Of a stretch of 64,000 bases of DNA, positions 19,110 to 26,666 are shown one piece after another. The DNA is from Staphylococcus hsinchuensis. GTDB lineage: Bacteria; Bacillota; Bacilli; Staphylococcales; Staphylococcaceae. Under the pieces are notes generated by a model, which saw only the letters and a list, made by a program, of their open reading frames with translations, was not told the DNA's origin and ran no database searches. The translations under genes and the position numbers were made by a program. Positions within the stretch are counted from its first letter, which is position 1. Each line of letters begins with the position of its first letter. The stretch is taken from positions 744,001 to 808,000 of the forward strand of contig NZ_CP128355.1 of the NCBI RefSeq assembly GCF_038789205.1, in the 5' to 3' direction.

Positions 19110-20408
19110 CTATGCTAATTTTCTATTTCTCAGGAAATAATCGACAATTATACCAATAATTAACAATATGATAAATGGTATGAGCCAAGCCAGTTGTATA
19201 CTCGATAATGGCAATGACTGATAAAGTGCCGTTACAGGTTTTAATATTTTGAAATCAGAAATGATTTGTAAAATTGAAATGAATAACGTTACACATGCTG
19301 GTAAGATAAATGCAAATTTCAATTCATACGGTATGAAAATACTTACCAATGAAATCAGTACGAGCACAATAGATGTTGGATAAATAAATGTAAGTAATGG
19401 TACTGCAATTTGTAAGATTAAATCTAAACCGAGTGTAGAAACTAAGAATCCTACTAGTGTAAAGATTAGGACAAACATTTTATAAGAAATCTTTGGTAAC
19501 TTTTTCATTGCAAAGGCAGAACATGCATTTACTAAACCTACACATGTTGTTAAACAAGCTAAAATAATAATAATGCCAAATACTAAGTTTCCGTAAGAGC
19601 CAAAGACACGTAATGAATTAAACGTTAAGATGTCGGTACCATCTTTTAGACCAGGTTTATCCGTTGTGGCACCTACGTAAGCGAGTGCGAAATAAGTAAT
19701 GAGTAGTAACATAGCTGAAATAAACCCAGATTTAATCACGTTCGTTACAAGTGTTTTCTGATCTGTAATGCCTTTAATTTTAAACATTTGTACAATAACG
19801 ACTGAAAAGGCTAACGCCGCAACTAAATCCATTGTGAAATAACCTTCTAATATACCTGGCACGACTGGTGCCTTTGTATATTTACCTGTAGGTTCACCGA
19901 TTGAGCCTTCAGGATGGATAATTACAAGGATACAAAGGACTGCAATGATAATGATGAGTAAAGGTGTTAAATATTTACCGAGATTATCCACGATACGGTT
20001 TGGGTATAAAGCGATAAAATATACAATTAGGAAAAATATCGCTGAAAATACGATAAGCGTGAAATGGTTATGTACAGGTAACACATGGTTTGTACCAATT
20101 TCATAAGCGACGTTTGCTGCACGCGGTATACCATAGAGTGCACCAATAGATAAATAGATACAGACCGCAAATATCGTACCAAAGACTGGATGTACTTTGT
20201 TACCGATACTCTCAACACCGCTATTCATATATGCAACGACAATTACGGTAATGTATGGTAAAAGTATACCCGTAATGGCGAAACCTGACATTGCAAGCCA
20301 CATATTTCCTTGTGCTGTATAACCTAACATCGGCGGAAAGATTAAATTTCCGGCACCAAAGAAAAATGAAAATAGCATAAGACCTGAGATAATAATAAGT
20401 TTATTCAT
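19110..20408 (-). CDS. brnQ: Branched-chain amino acid transporter BrnQ
   Basis: A 432-residue LIVCS-family permease with about 12 membrane segments. It imports isoleucine, leucine and valine with sodium or protons. The N-terminal block GLMLFSFFFGAGNLIFPPMLG is diagnostic. AGG lies about 8 nt before the ATG at 20408; an in-frame TTG two codons upstream overlaps the site. Staphylococci carry several BrnQ paralogues, so I cannot say which one this is. A candidate CodY site lies 80 nt upstream, fitting repression when branched-chain amino acids are plentiful. Confidence 0.93.
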   Translation of the reverse strand: MNKLIIISGLMLFSFFFGAGNLIFPPMLGYTAQGNMWLAMSGFAITGILLPYITVIVVAYMNSGVESIGNKVHPVFGTIFAVCIYLSIGALYGIPRAANVAYEIGTNHVLPVHNHFTLIVFSAIFFLIVYFIALYPNRIVDNLGKYLTPLLIIIIAVLCILVIIHPEGSIGEPTGKYTKAPVVPGILEGYFTMDLVAALAFSVVIVQMFKIKGITDQKTLVTNVIKSGFISAMLLLITYFALAYVGATTDKPGLKDGTDILTFNSLRVFGSYGNLVFGIIIILACLTTCVGLVNACSAFAMKKLPKISYKMFVLIFTLVGFLVSTLGLDLILQIAVPLLTFIYPTSIVLVLISLVSIFIPYELKFAFILPACVTLFISILQIISDFKILKPVTALYQSLPLSSIQLAWLIPFIILLIIGIIVDYFLRNRKLA

Positions 20409-20487
20409 TTCCAATACCTCAATTTTAAGGGAGTTTGTTCTAAGAAAACATAACGAACTTTAACATAAAAGATAATTTATTTCAATA

Positions 20488-20502
20488 ATTTTTCAGATAA
20501 TT
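20488..20502. promoter_or_regulatory. Candidate CodY box upstream of brnQ
   Basis: ATTTTTCAGATAATT matches the CodY consensus AATTTTCWGAAAATT at 13 of 15 positions. CodY control of brnQ genes is established in S. aureus; here it is inferred. The 334 bp between brnQ and the NSS gene otherwise show nothing I can name. Confidence 0.5.
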
Positions 20503-20742
20503 TATAATATTTAAAGTATTAACTCTTTAATCTGGTCATAAATCAGACATATTTTACTAGAAATTGAGTGAAGACGGGTTATTTATCCGGTGTTTTCACT
20601 TTTATATAAGCAGTTCAGGATTTAGCTTTTTTCGTATAAAAGTTAAATTCCTATTGAGAGAATACACTAAAAATGATATAGTAAATGCTATATTACATAA
20701 ACGCTTTAACGCAATAAAGTTAAAATAAAGGAATGAAAAACT

Positions 20743-22071
20743 ATGGATAAACAATCGCAATGGAAAACCTCGACAGGTTTCATTCTAGCAAGTGCTGGTT
20801 CTGCAATTGGTTTAGGTGCGATGTGGAAGTTTCCTTATATGGCAGGTATATATGGGGGCGGCGCATTTTTATTAATGTTCCTCATATTTACAATTTTTGT
20901 AGGACTGCCATTATTAATTATGGAATTTACAGTCGGAAAAATGGGACAGACGTATACGACTAAAATATATAGTAAACTAACACAAAAGAAATGGTTAAAT
21001 ATAATAGGTTGGAACGGTAATTTAGCAGTATTTGTATTGTTCGGCTTTTACAGTGTTATCGGCGGCTGGATTATCATTTACATTTTTAATGTAGCAGCAC
21101 AAATATTGTCATTTAATCAGACGAAACTTGGAGAAATTCAGTTTGAGTCGATTATTGGTAGTCCGGTGTTAACGTTAATTGGCCAAGGTGTGTTTATATT
21201 ATTAACGATGCTTATCGTAATGTTAGGCGTAGAAAAAGGCCTTGAAAAAGCATCTAAATTTATGATTCCGTTGCTATTTATCTTTTTAATCATTATCGTT
21301 GTTAAATCTTTAACACTTGATGGTTCAATCGAAGGTTTGAAATATATATTACAACCTCGACTTGAAGATGTATCGATGGAAGGCGTGCTATTTGCATTGG
21401 GGCAATCATTTTTCACATTATCTTTAGGGACAACTGGAATGATTACTTACGCAAGTTACGCTTCAAAAGATATGCCGATTAAAACATCAGCAGTTTCTAT
21501 CGTACTCATGAATATTTTAGTTTCAGTGCTGGCCGGTTTAGCGATATTCCCTGCAATTAAATCATTTGGATATAAACCGACAGAAGGGCCAGGCTTGTTA
21601 TTTAAAGTATTACCGAAAGTATTTGATCAAATGGCATTCGGTTCCGGGTTCTATTTAATCTTTCTAATCTTGTTCTTATTTGCAGCATTAACGTCATCTA
21701 TTTCATTATTAGAATTAAATGTATCGAACTTCACTAAAAATGATAATACGAAACGTAAACCAGTAGCTTTTTGGGCAAGTATTTTAGTGTTTATTATCAG
21801 TATTCCAGCAACATTATCATTTAGTAGTTTGAGTGGTATTAAATTTGGAGCAGGTACTATTTTTGATAATATGGACTTTTTAGTTTCTAATATTTTAATG
21901 CCTTTAGGAGCATTAGGTACAACACTTGTTGTTGGTCATTTATTAAATAAAAATGAACTGAAAGAACACTTTGGTAATAATCGATTTAAGTTATTCTTAC
22001 CATGGTATTATTTAGTAAAATTCGTACTACCTATCGTTATTATTGTTATATTTATTGTTCAATTTATTTAA
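20743..22071 (+). CDS. Sodium-dependent transporter of the NSS (SNF) family
   Basis: A 442-residue membrane protein with about 11-12 hydrophobic segments. It matches bacterial neurotransmitter:sodium symporters: the first helix GFILASAGSAIGLGAMWKFPYMAG carries the unwound Na+/substrate site, and GQSFFTLSLGTTGMITYASY is the conserved helix-6 region. Substrates of bacterial members are amino acids such as tryptophan, tyrosine or leucine; the one used here is unknown. It is divergent from brnQ and ends at a strong terminator. Confidence 0.92.
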   Translation: MDKQSQWKTSTGFILASAGSAIGLGAMWKFPYMAGIYGGGAFLLMFLIFTIFVGLPLLIMEFTVGKMGQTYTTKIYSKLTQKKWLNIIGWNGNLAVFVLFGFYSVIGGWIIIYIFNVAAQILSFNQTKLGEIQFESIIGSPVLTLIGQGVFILLTMLIVMLGVEKGLEKASKFMIPLLFIFLIIIVVKSLTLDGSIEGLKYILQPRLEDVSMEGVLFALGQSFFTLSLGTTGMITYASYASKDMPIKTSAVSIVLMNILVSVLAGLAIFPAIKSFGYKPTEGPGLLFKVLPKVFDQMAFGSGFYLIFLILFLFAALTSSISLLELNVSNFTKNDNTKRKPVAFWASILVFIISIPATLSFSSLSGIKFGAGTIFDNMDFLVSNILMPLGALGTTLVVGHLLNKNELKEHFGNNRFKLFLPWYYLVKFVLPIVIIVIFIVQFI

Positions 22072-22087
22072 TTTAATAACTATTTCA

Positions 22088-22126
22088 AAAAGAGTCTGAG
22101 ACACTTATTTTTGTCTCAGACTCTTT
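22088..22126 (+). terminator. Terminator of the NSS transporter (GAGTCTGAGAC-type hairpin)
   Basis: AAAGAGTCTGAGACA and TGTCTCAGACTCTTT form a 15-bp perfect stem around a short T-rich loop. The same hairpin sequence recurs inside the repeats at 22648 and 27963. Confidence 0.93.
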
Positions 22127-22278
22127 ATATATATCACTTTAGACGTGAAGTTTAACTACGTTTAATGACTTATTAGTTAAAACAAATTTTTCGGATTATC
22201 CTACATATTCGTGTATTGTTGTTAAATGAATAAAACATAAATATCAATTTTCGTACCTTTGTGAAATGGAGGATTTAA

Positions 22279-22638
22279 ATGGTTAAAATATGTAATTATG
22301 GCTTTGATCAAGAAGTTATTGAAGAACATCGCGATATTTATGGCATTGCTTATACTCAAAATGTACTGTCAGGTCGATATAAAAATCTTATAATTTGGTA
22401 TTTAAAAGAGAAAAACCGTCGTTATAATCATATTAAGAAGTTTTTATCTGATATTTCCCAAGGGTCTTTAACGAAGCAATTACGTGAATTAGAAAAAGAT
22501 GGAATAATTAAACGTACAGTTTATCCAGAAGTGCCACCTAAAGTCGTTTATAGTTTAACTGATAAAGGCAAAGATTTATTATCGATTATTGATTTAATGG
22601 AAAGCTATGGTAAACGTTATGGAGAACAACCTAAATAA
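22279..22638 (+). CDS. HxlR-family transcriptional regulator
   Basis: A 119-residue winged-helix protein of the HxlR family: GRYKNLIIWYLKEKNRRYNHIKKFLSDISQGSLTKQLRELEKDGIIKRTVYPEVPPKVVYSLTDKG-type organisation at about residues 30-105. Members often respond to electrophiles through a cysteine; the only N-terminal cysteine here is Cys5. The usual GKW before the first helix is replaced by GRY. GGAGG lies 6 nt before the ATG. The likely target is the neighbouring transporter or itself; this is inference. Confidence 0.9.
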   Translation: MVKICNYGFDQEVIEEHRDIYGIAYTQNVLSGRYKNLIIWYLKEKNRRYNHIKKFLSDISQGSLTKQLRELEKDGIIKRTVYPEVPPKVVYSLTDKGKDLLSIIDLMESYGKRYGEQPK

Positions 22639-22647
22639 TTAAAATAA

Positions 22648-22811
22648 GGGAGCGGGACAGAAATCGAATTTGCTAATAGAGATTTCGTTGTCCCACCCCG
22701 TCAAGGATGACTAGAATTGAAAAAAGCTTGTTCTAAGCGCATTTTCAATTCAGTCATCTACTGCCAAATTGATAAAGAGTCTGAGACACCTATTTTTGTC
22801 TCAGACTCTTT
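22648..22811 (+). repeat. Staphylococcal intergenic repeat, copy A
   Basis: A ~165 bp element made of two or three palindromes: a GGGACAG...TCCCACCCC segment, a GATGACT...AGTCATC segment, and a terminal GAGTCTGAGAC hairpin (22774-22787 with 22798-22811) that also terminates the first psm gene. An inverted copy, about 90% identical by eye, is at 27963-28122. Confidence 0.9.
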
Positions 22812-22830
22812 GTTCGTTTGGCTATAGTTA

Positions 22831-22887
22831 TTATTTACCTGTGAAAAGACCGATGATTTTTTTGATGATATCGAAGATTAAGCTCAT
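22831..22887 (-). CDS. PSM-alpha-like cytolytic peptide 1 (18 residues)
   Basis: Encodes MSLIFDIIKKIIGLFTGK. The residues alternate so that Ile, Leu and Phe fall on one face and Asp, Lys and Thr on the other, an ideal amphipathic helix, and the net charge is about +2. The ending FTGK matches S. aureus PSM-alpha1 and -alpha2. There is no signal peptide, as expected: PSMs are exported by the Pmt ABC transporter. A strong GAGGTG site lies 6 nt before the ATG. Role inferred: membrane-active toxin, surfactant and biofilm factor under agr control. It is far too short for standard gene callers. Confidence 0.88.
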   Translation of the reverse strand: MSLIFDIIKKIIGLFTGK

Positions 22888-22917
22888 GTTATTCACCTCA
22901 CTTAATTTGTTAATTAA

Positions 22918-22984
22918 ACTATAATATGTTTTTTCATTTTTGAGTTTATTTTTTCCTAATTCATTAAAATAGATACCTATATGT
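22918..22984 (-). promoter_or_regulatory. Promoter of psm-like gene 1 with AgrA-like direct repeat
   Basis: On the minus strand: ACATATAGG, 12 nt, TGAATTAGG, 31 nt, then the -10 TATAGT. Spacings of 12 and 31 nt are identical in all three psm promoters. Paired 9-nt repeats 12 nt apart are the hallmark of AgrA sites; the match to ACAGTTAAG is partial. About 310 bp separate genes 1 and 2, and the rest of that gap is AT-rich without a gene. Confidence 0.6.
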
Positions 22985-23101
22985 TTATTTTTTAAATTAA
23001 GAAACGAATTCGCATGCGAAACTGTATATTTTTTAATGGATTCAAAAATTAATTAATGTTTAAATATTTAAGTGCGGTTTATACTCAGGGGGTAAAAAAG
23101 C

Positions 23102-23148
23102 ATAAAAAAAGTGACGATTTCTAATATCAAATTAGAAATCGTCACTTT
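23102..23148 (-). terminator. Terminator of psm-like gene 2
   Basis: A long perfect stem (AAAGTGACGATTTCTAAT, 23108-23125, with its complement 23131-23148), followed on the minus strand by seven or more U residues. Confidence 0.93.
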
Positions 23149-23197
23149 ATTATAAATTGAGAGTTAAGTATCTCAAGATTTTTCAGTTTAATAAGAA

Positions 23198-23257
23198 TTA
23201 TTTGTCGCCTTTGATAAGACCGATGATTGTTTTGATGATATCGATGATTGCAGTCAT
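23198..23257 (-). CDS. PSM-alpha-like peptide 2 (19 residues)
   Basis: Encodes MTAIIDIIKTIIGLIKGDK. Isoleucine and leucine sit at positions 4, 5, 7, 8, 11, 12, 14 and 15, so a helix would have one fully hydrophobic face; the net charge is about +1. It shares the core IIDIIK.IIGL with peptide 1. GAGAGGTGAG precedes the ATG. It has its own promoter and terminator, so it is monocistronic, unlike the S. aureus psm-alpha operon. The function as an agr-controlled exported cytolysin/surfactant is inferred from sequence pattern. Confidence 0.87.
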   Translation of the reverse strand: MTAIIDIIKTIIGLIKGDK

Positions 23258-23287
23258 GTTACTCACCTCTCTTAATTTGTTAACTCC

Positions 23288-23354
23288 AATATAATATATC
23301 GTGCTTATATCTTGTTAAATATCCCCTAAGTCATTAAAAATCATGCTTAAATGA
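23288..23354 (-). promoter_or_regulatory. Promoter of psm-like gene 2 with AgrA-like direct repeat
   Basis: On the minus strand: TCATTTAAG, 12 nt, TGACTTAGG, 31 nt, then TATATT. Same geometry as the other two units. No good -35 is present, which fits an activator-dependent promoter. Confidence 0.6.
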
Positions 23355-23509
23355 TGAGAAAAAAATAAATAGGTACGACCAAGAGTCAAAAAGTGTCTAT
23401 TAATGAAAATTGATAATTAGTACGATATAGAATATTAAATAAAAATTTATTTATGTATAAGTCGCATGAACATCACGGGAAAATTTTAAGTTAAAACAAT
23501 TTTACAAAT

Positions 23510-23545
23510 AAAAAAAGGCTGGTGAAGTTTCACCAACCTGTATAT
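23510..23545 (-). terminator. Terminator of psm-like gene 3
   Basis: On the minus strand AGGTTGGTGAA pairs with TTCACCAGCCT (one U-G pair), followed by seven U residues. Confidence 0.9.
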
Positions 23546-23557
23546 TATAAATTGAAA

Positions 23558-23617
23558 TTATTTGTCGCCTTTGATAAGACCGATGATTGTTTTGATGATA
23601 TCGATGATTGCAGTCAT
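23558..23617 (-). CDS. PSM-alpha-like peptide 3, identical to peptide 2
   Basis: The same 19-residue product, MTAIIDIIKTIIGLIKGDK, with an identical 60-nt coding sequence; flanks are similar only near the ribosome site and promoter boxes. This points to a recent duplication or to gene conversion. GAGAGGTGAA precedes the ATG. Having two identical copies would raise dosage of this peptide relative to peptide 1. It is the most upstream of three minus-strand units spaced about 360 bp apart. Confidence 0.87.
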   Translation of the reverse strand: MTAIIDIIKTIIGLIKGDK

Positions 23618-23647
23618 GTTATTCACCTCTCTTAATAAGTTAATTTC

Positions 23648-23714
23648 ACTATATCTTACTTTTTACAACAAAAGAAAAAAATGAACTAACTCATTAAAAT
23701 AAGTGCTTAAGTGA
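23648..23714 (-). promoter_or_regulatory. Promoter of psm-like gene 3 with AgrA-like direct repeat
   Basis: On the minus strand: TCACTTAAG, 12 nt, TGAGTTAGT, 31 nt, then TATAGT. Of the three units this matches the AgrA half-site ACAGTTAAG best. The remaining ~275 bp up to the divergent gene at 23989 show no other feature I can support. Confidence 0.62.
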
Positions 23715-23988
23715 ACCAAAATTTTAAAAAAATACATTATCGAATGCAAAACTGTCTAAAGTTTCGAAAAAATTAAATACAAATGAATTCATCATTTGAA
23801 AACAGTTATTTAATGAAAGAATACTAACTTGTTCTTTTAGATTAATTTAAAAGGATTATTATTTATACAAAGTAATTAATACTCAGTACTAAGATTTTGT
23901 TAAGTTTGAGTTAAGTCAATTCATATCTATATAAATTATATTATACTCTTTAGATGATACATATTTTTTAAAAGGGGACTTTATATAA

Positions 23989-25563
23989 ATGAAAATAGTT
24001 AAAGTTTTAGGTTCAACACTTTTAGCGTCAATGTTTATCGTAACGACAGTTCATTCTGCACAAGCAACGACAGCTGAACAATCAGAAGCAACATCAGGTC
24101 AACAAACGATTTTATTCGATAACTCTCATGGACAAACTGCAGGAGCTGCTGACTGGGTTATTGATGGTGGTTTTTCAGATTACGCGGATTCTATGAAATC
24201 ACAAGGTTACCAAGTGAAAGAACTTGATGGACAAGCAAATATTAACGAAGACTCATTAAGTGGGGCGAAAACACTTGTAATACCTGAAGCTAATATTCCT
24301 TTTAAAGCAACTGAACAACAAGCTTTAGTGAATTACGTTAAAAATGGAGGTAACGTGATTTTCATTTCTGATCATTATAATGCTGACAGAAATTTAAATC
24401 GTATTGATTCATCAGAAGCGATGAATGGTTATCGTCGTGGTGCATATAATGATATGACAAAAGATATGAGTAGCGGAGAGAAAAACTCAAAGGCAATGCA
24501 AGGGGTTCAAAGCTCAGATTGGTTATCTCAAAATTTCGGTGTTAAATTCCGTTACAATGCATTAGGTGACTTAAATACACAAAATATTGAATCGAGTGAG
24601 AATAGCTTTGGAATTACTAAAGGTGTGAACTCAGTTTCTATGCATTCAGGTTCAACTTTAGCAATCACTGATCCTGAAAAAGCAAAAGGTATCGTCTATG
24701 CGCCTGAGAATTTATCTTCTAGTCAAAAATGGTCTCACGCAGTTGATCAAGGTATTTATAATGGCGGCGGAAAGAAAGAAGGGCCGTATGTTGCAGTTTC
24801 TAAGTTAGGTAAAGGGAAAGCAGCATTTGTCGGTGATTCTTCGATGGTTGAAGACAGTTCACCAAAATACAAACGTGAAGACAATGGAAGTTCAAAGAAA
24901 ACATATGATGGATTTAAAGAACAAGATAACGGCCAATTATTAAAAAATATCACAGAGTGGTTTGGTAAATCAGATGACGCTACATCTATTAAAGACAGTG
25001 GTGTAAAGTTAGATGAAAAAACACCGCTATTAGATTTTGAACAACCTGAAAATTCAACAGAACCTCAAAAAGAACCTTGGTCACAACCAGAAGAAGGGTA
25101 TAAATGGTATGATCGTTCAACATTTAAACCAGGAAGTTATGGCAGCGAACAACAATCTGGTGGTGACAATACAAGTGATAACGGAGGATCAGGCGATTCA
25201 GATAATGGTGGTACGAATGATGCTCCATCAACAAGTGGTGATGCTTCATTTGTGTTACCACAAGATGTTCAACCTAATGAACCATTTAAAGTTACAGTTA
25301 AATTAAGTGGCTTTGAAAAGAATACAACAGTAAATGATTTATCAGTCGGTATATATAAAGATGGCGGCCAACAAATTGGTAGTTTTTCTAATGACGGTTC
25401 GACATTTGGCAACCCTGGTTACAGTGCTAAACAATCAGTGAAAACAGATGATAATGGAACAGCTACTTTAACGCTTACAGCTAAAGTAAGTGATGACTTA
25501 AGTGGCGCTAATATTCGCTTAAAACAAGGCAGCAAAGCAATTGCAACACAATCATTAGATTAA
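23989..25563 (+). CDS. Secreted protein with GATase/DUF4350-like domain and C-terminal Ig-like domain
   Basis: A 524-residue protein with a signal peptide (cleavage likely after SAQA, residue 26). Residues about 40-330 resemble a DUF4350 / glutamine-amidotransferase-like fold that ends with a family-type GKGKAAFVGDSS strand (ILFDNSHGQTAGAADWVIDGGFSDYADSMKSQGYQV at the start). A Gly/Ser/Asp-rich linker is at about 385-415, and a C-terminal strand-rich domain (FVLPQDVQPNEPFKVTVKLSGF) looks Ig-like. There is no LPXTG motif, so it is probably released. Such proteins are sometimes annotated as DNA-binding; the function is not known. It is divergent from the psm units. Confidence 0.82.
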   Translation: MKIVKVLGSTLLASMFIVTTVHSAQATTAEQSEATSGQQTILFDNSHGQTAGAADWVIDGGFSDYADSMKSQGYQVKELDGQANINEDSLSGAKTLVIPEANIPFKATEQQALVNYVKNGGNVIFISDHYNADRNLNRIDSSEAMNGYRRGAYNDMTKDMSSGEKNSKAMQGVQSSDWLSQNFGVKFRYNALGDLNTQNIESSENSFGITKGVNSVSMHSGSTLAITDPEKAKGIVYAPENLSSSQKWSHAVDQGIYNGGGKKEGPYVAVSKLGKGKAAFVGDSSMVEDSSPKYKREDNGSSKKTYDGFKEQDNGQLLKNITEWFGKSDDATSIKDSGVKLDEKTPLLDFEQPENSTEPQKEPWSQPEEGYKWYDRSTFKPGSYGSEQQSGGDNTSDNGGSGDSDNGGTNDAPSTSGDASFVLPQDVQPNEPFKVTVKLSGFEKNTTVNDLSVGIYKDGGQQIGSFSNDGSTFGNPGYSAKQSVKTDDNGTATLTLTAKVSDDLSGANIRLKQGSKAIATQSLD

Positions 25564-25595
25564 AGATAACAACTAAATAATCAATGACATTATTC

Positions 25596-25672
25596 AGAGG
25601 TTAAGACGCTACGTCGCGGAGAATCATGCAGTATTCTCGTATTCATACGTAGTTGGTCTTAACCTCTTATTT
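25596..25672 (+). terminator. Three-tier terminator hairpin
   Basis: The outer stem AGAGGTTAAGAC (25596-25607) pairs with 25656-25667, the middle stem CTACGT (25609) with ACGTAG (25647), and the inner stem GAGAAT (25619) with ATTCTC (25633). A T-rich tail follows. It is much larger than needed for termination. Confidence 0.85.
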
Positions 25673-25737
25673 TATTTCGTATTCAAGTAATCTCTGTTAA
25701 AGTGAAAACACTAATTTATAAAGAGAGGATGACTGAG

Positions 25738-26511
25738 GTGGATTTTACAAAATTAGAGCACTATTTAAAAATTGAAAATGATTTATATCATCAAACAGAT
25801 TTGGAAACGTTGAATCATTACATACATCAATATGTGATGCATGTACCTTTTGAAAATATTAATGTTCAAAATGGGGAACCGATTGCTTTAAATGATGAAG
25901 CGATGCTAGAAAAAATTGTCGACCAACATCGCGGAGGATATTGTTACGAACAAAATCACTTTTTCCATAATTATTTAAAAAGTAAGGGATTTGAGGTATA
26001 CATCGTTGCTGGTACAGTTGCTAATGGGGATGCCTGGGCAAAAGAAGGCAGTCATATGGCATTGATTGTAAAGTTGGATAGTGGGAAGTATATTGTCGAC
26101 GTTGGATACGCTGATGTTCCGACCGTCGCGTTACCTATTGAAGGTACAGTTGTTAATGATGTTACGGGTCAGTTTCGGATACAACAAACTGAAGCACATC
26201 AATATGAATTACAGAAGTTTCAATCAGATGAGTGGCAAACACAATATAAAGTAATTGATGAAACTAAAGAGATAGCACATTTCTCTGAAGGTATTTATTT
26301 CAATCAATATGATTCAGAGTCACTTTTTGTACAACAGTTACTCGTCAGTAAAGCGAAAACATTTGGTCGAATTACGCTGTTCAACCAACAGTTGATGTAT
26401 AACATCTACGGTCAAAAAATGAAGAAATCTATAAACCAAAGTGAATATAAGAAAATATTACAAAATGATTTCGGTATATCCAATATTAAAATAAAACCTT
26501 TCGAAAAGTAA
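25738..26511 (+). CDS. nat: Arylamine N-acetyltransferase
   Basis: A 257-residue cytoplasmic enzyme that transfers acetyl from acetyl-CoA to arylamines and hydrazines. The catalytic triad is visible: Cys69 (HRGGYCYEQN), His106 (GSHMAL) and Asp121 (IVDVGY). HVPFENI is the conserved N-terminal block. The GTG start is chosen because AGAGAGG lies 9 nt upstream and the product then begins MDF, like other staphylococcal NATs; an ATG three codons earlier touches the ribosome site. The physiological substrate in staphylococci is unknown. Confidence 0.93.
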   Translation: MDFTKLEHYLKIENDLYHQTDLETLNHYIHQYVMHVPFENINVQNGEPIALNDEAMLEKIVDQHRGGYCYEQNHFFHNYLKSKGFEVYIVAGTVANGDAWAKEGSHMALIVKLDSGKYIVDVGYADVPTVALPIEGTVVNDVTGQFRIQQTEAHQYELQKFQSDEWQTQYKVIDETKEIAHFSEGIYFNQYDSESLFVQQLLVSKAKTFGRITLFNQQLMYNIYGQKMKKSINQSEYKKILQNDFGISNIKIKPFEK

Positions 26512-26558
26512 ACGCTTACTTGCCTCCCTATTATGTAATTATTCTATATATTTGTTAA

Positions 26559-26575
26559 TGTAATCAGAATGTCAT
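26559..26575 (+). promoter_or_regulatory. Candidate WalR site upstream of the sle1-type amidase gene
   Basis: TGTAAT, 5 nt, TGTCAT matches the WalR consensus TGTWAH-N5-TGTWAH with one mismatch. It lies 92 nt before the start codon of a cell-wall amidase, the kind of gene WalKR activates in S. aureus. An extended -10 (TGTATAATG) follows near 26608. Confidence 0.5.
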
Positions 26576-26666
26576 AAAAATTATATATTAAATTAGCAAT
26601 TGGAAGTGTATAATGTTTAAGTGTTAACGAGCGCAAGATGCAAAAAAATATTGGGAGGTTTACATT

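Noticed and set aside
22831..23617. Small hydrophobic peptides as type I toxins
   Set aside because: They are amphipathic 18-19-mers without a continuous transmembrane stretch, and I saw no antisense RNA promoter over them. The PSM explanation fits the sequence and promoter pattern better, but this remains testable.
22780..23714. Repeated units of the psm region as a CRISPR array
   Set aside because: The repeats are genes about 360 bp apart, not short direct repeats with spacers, and no cas gene is present.
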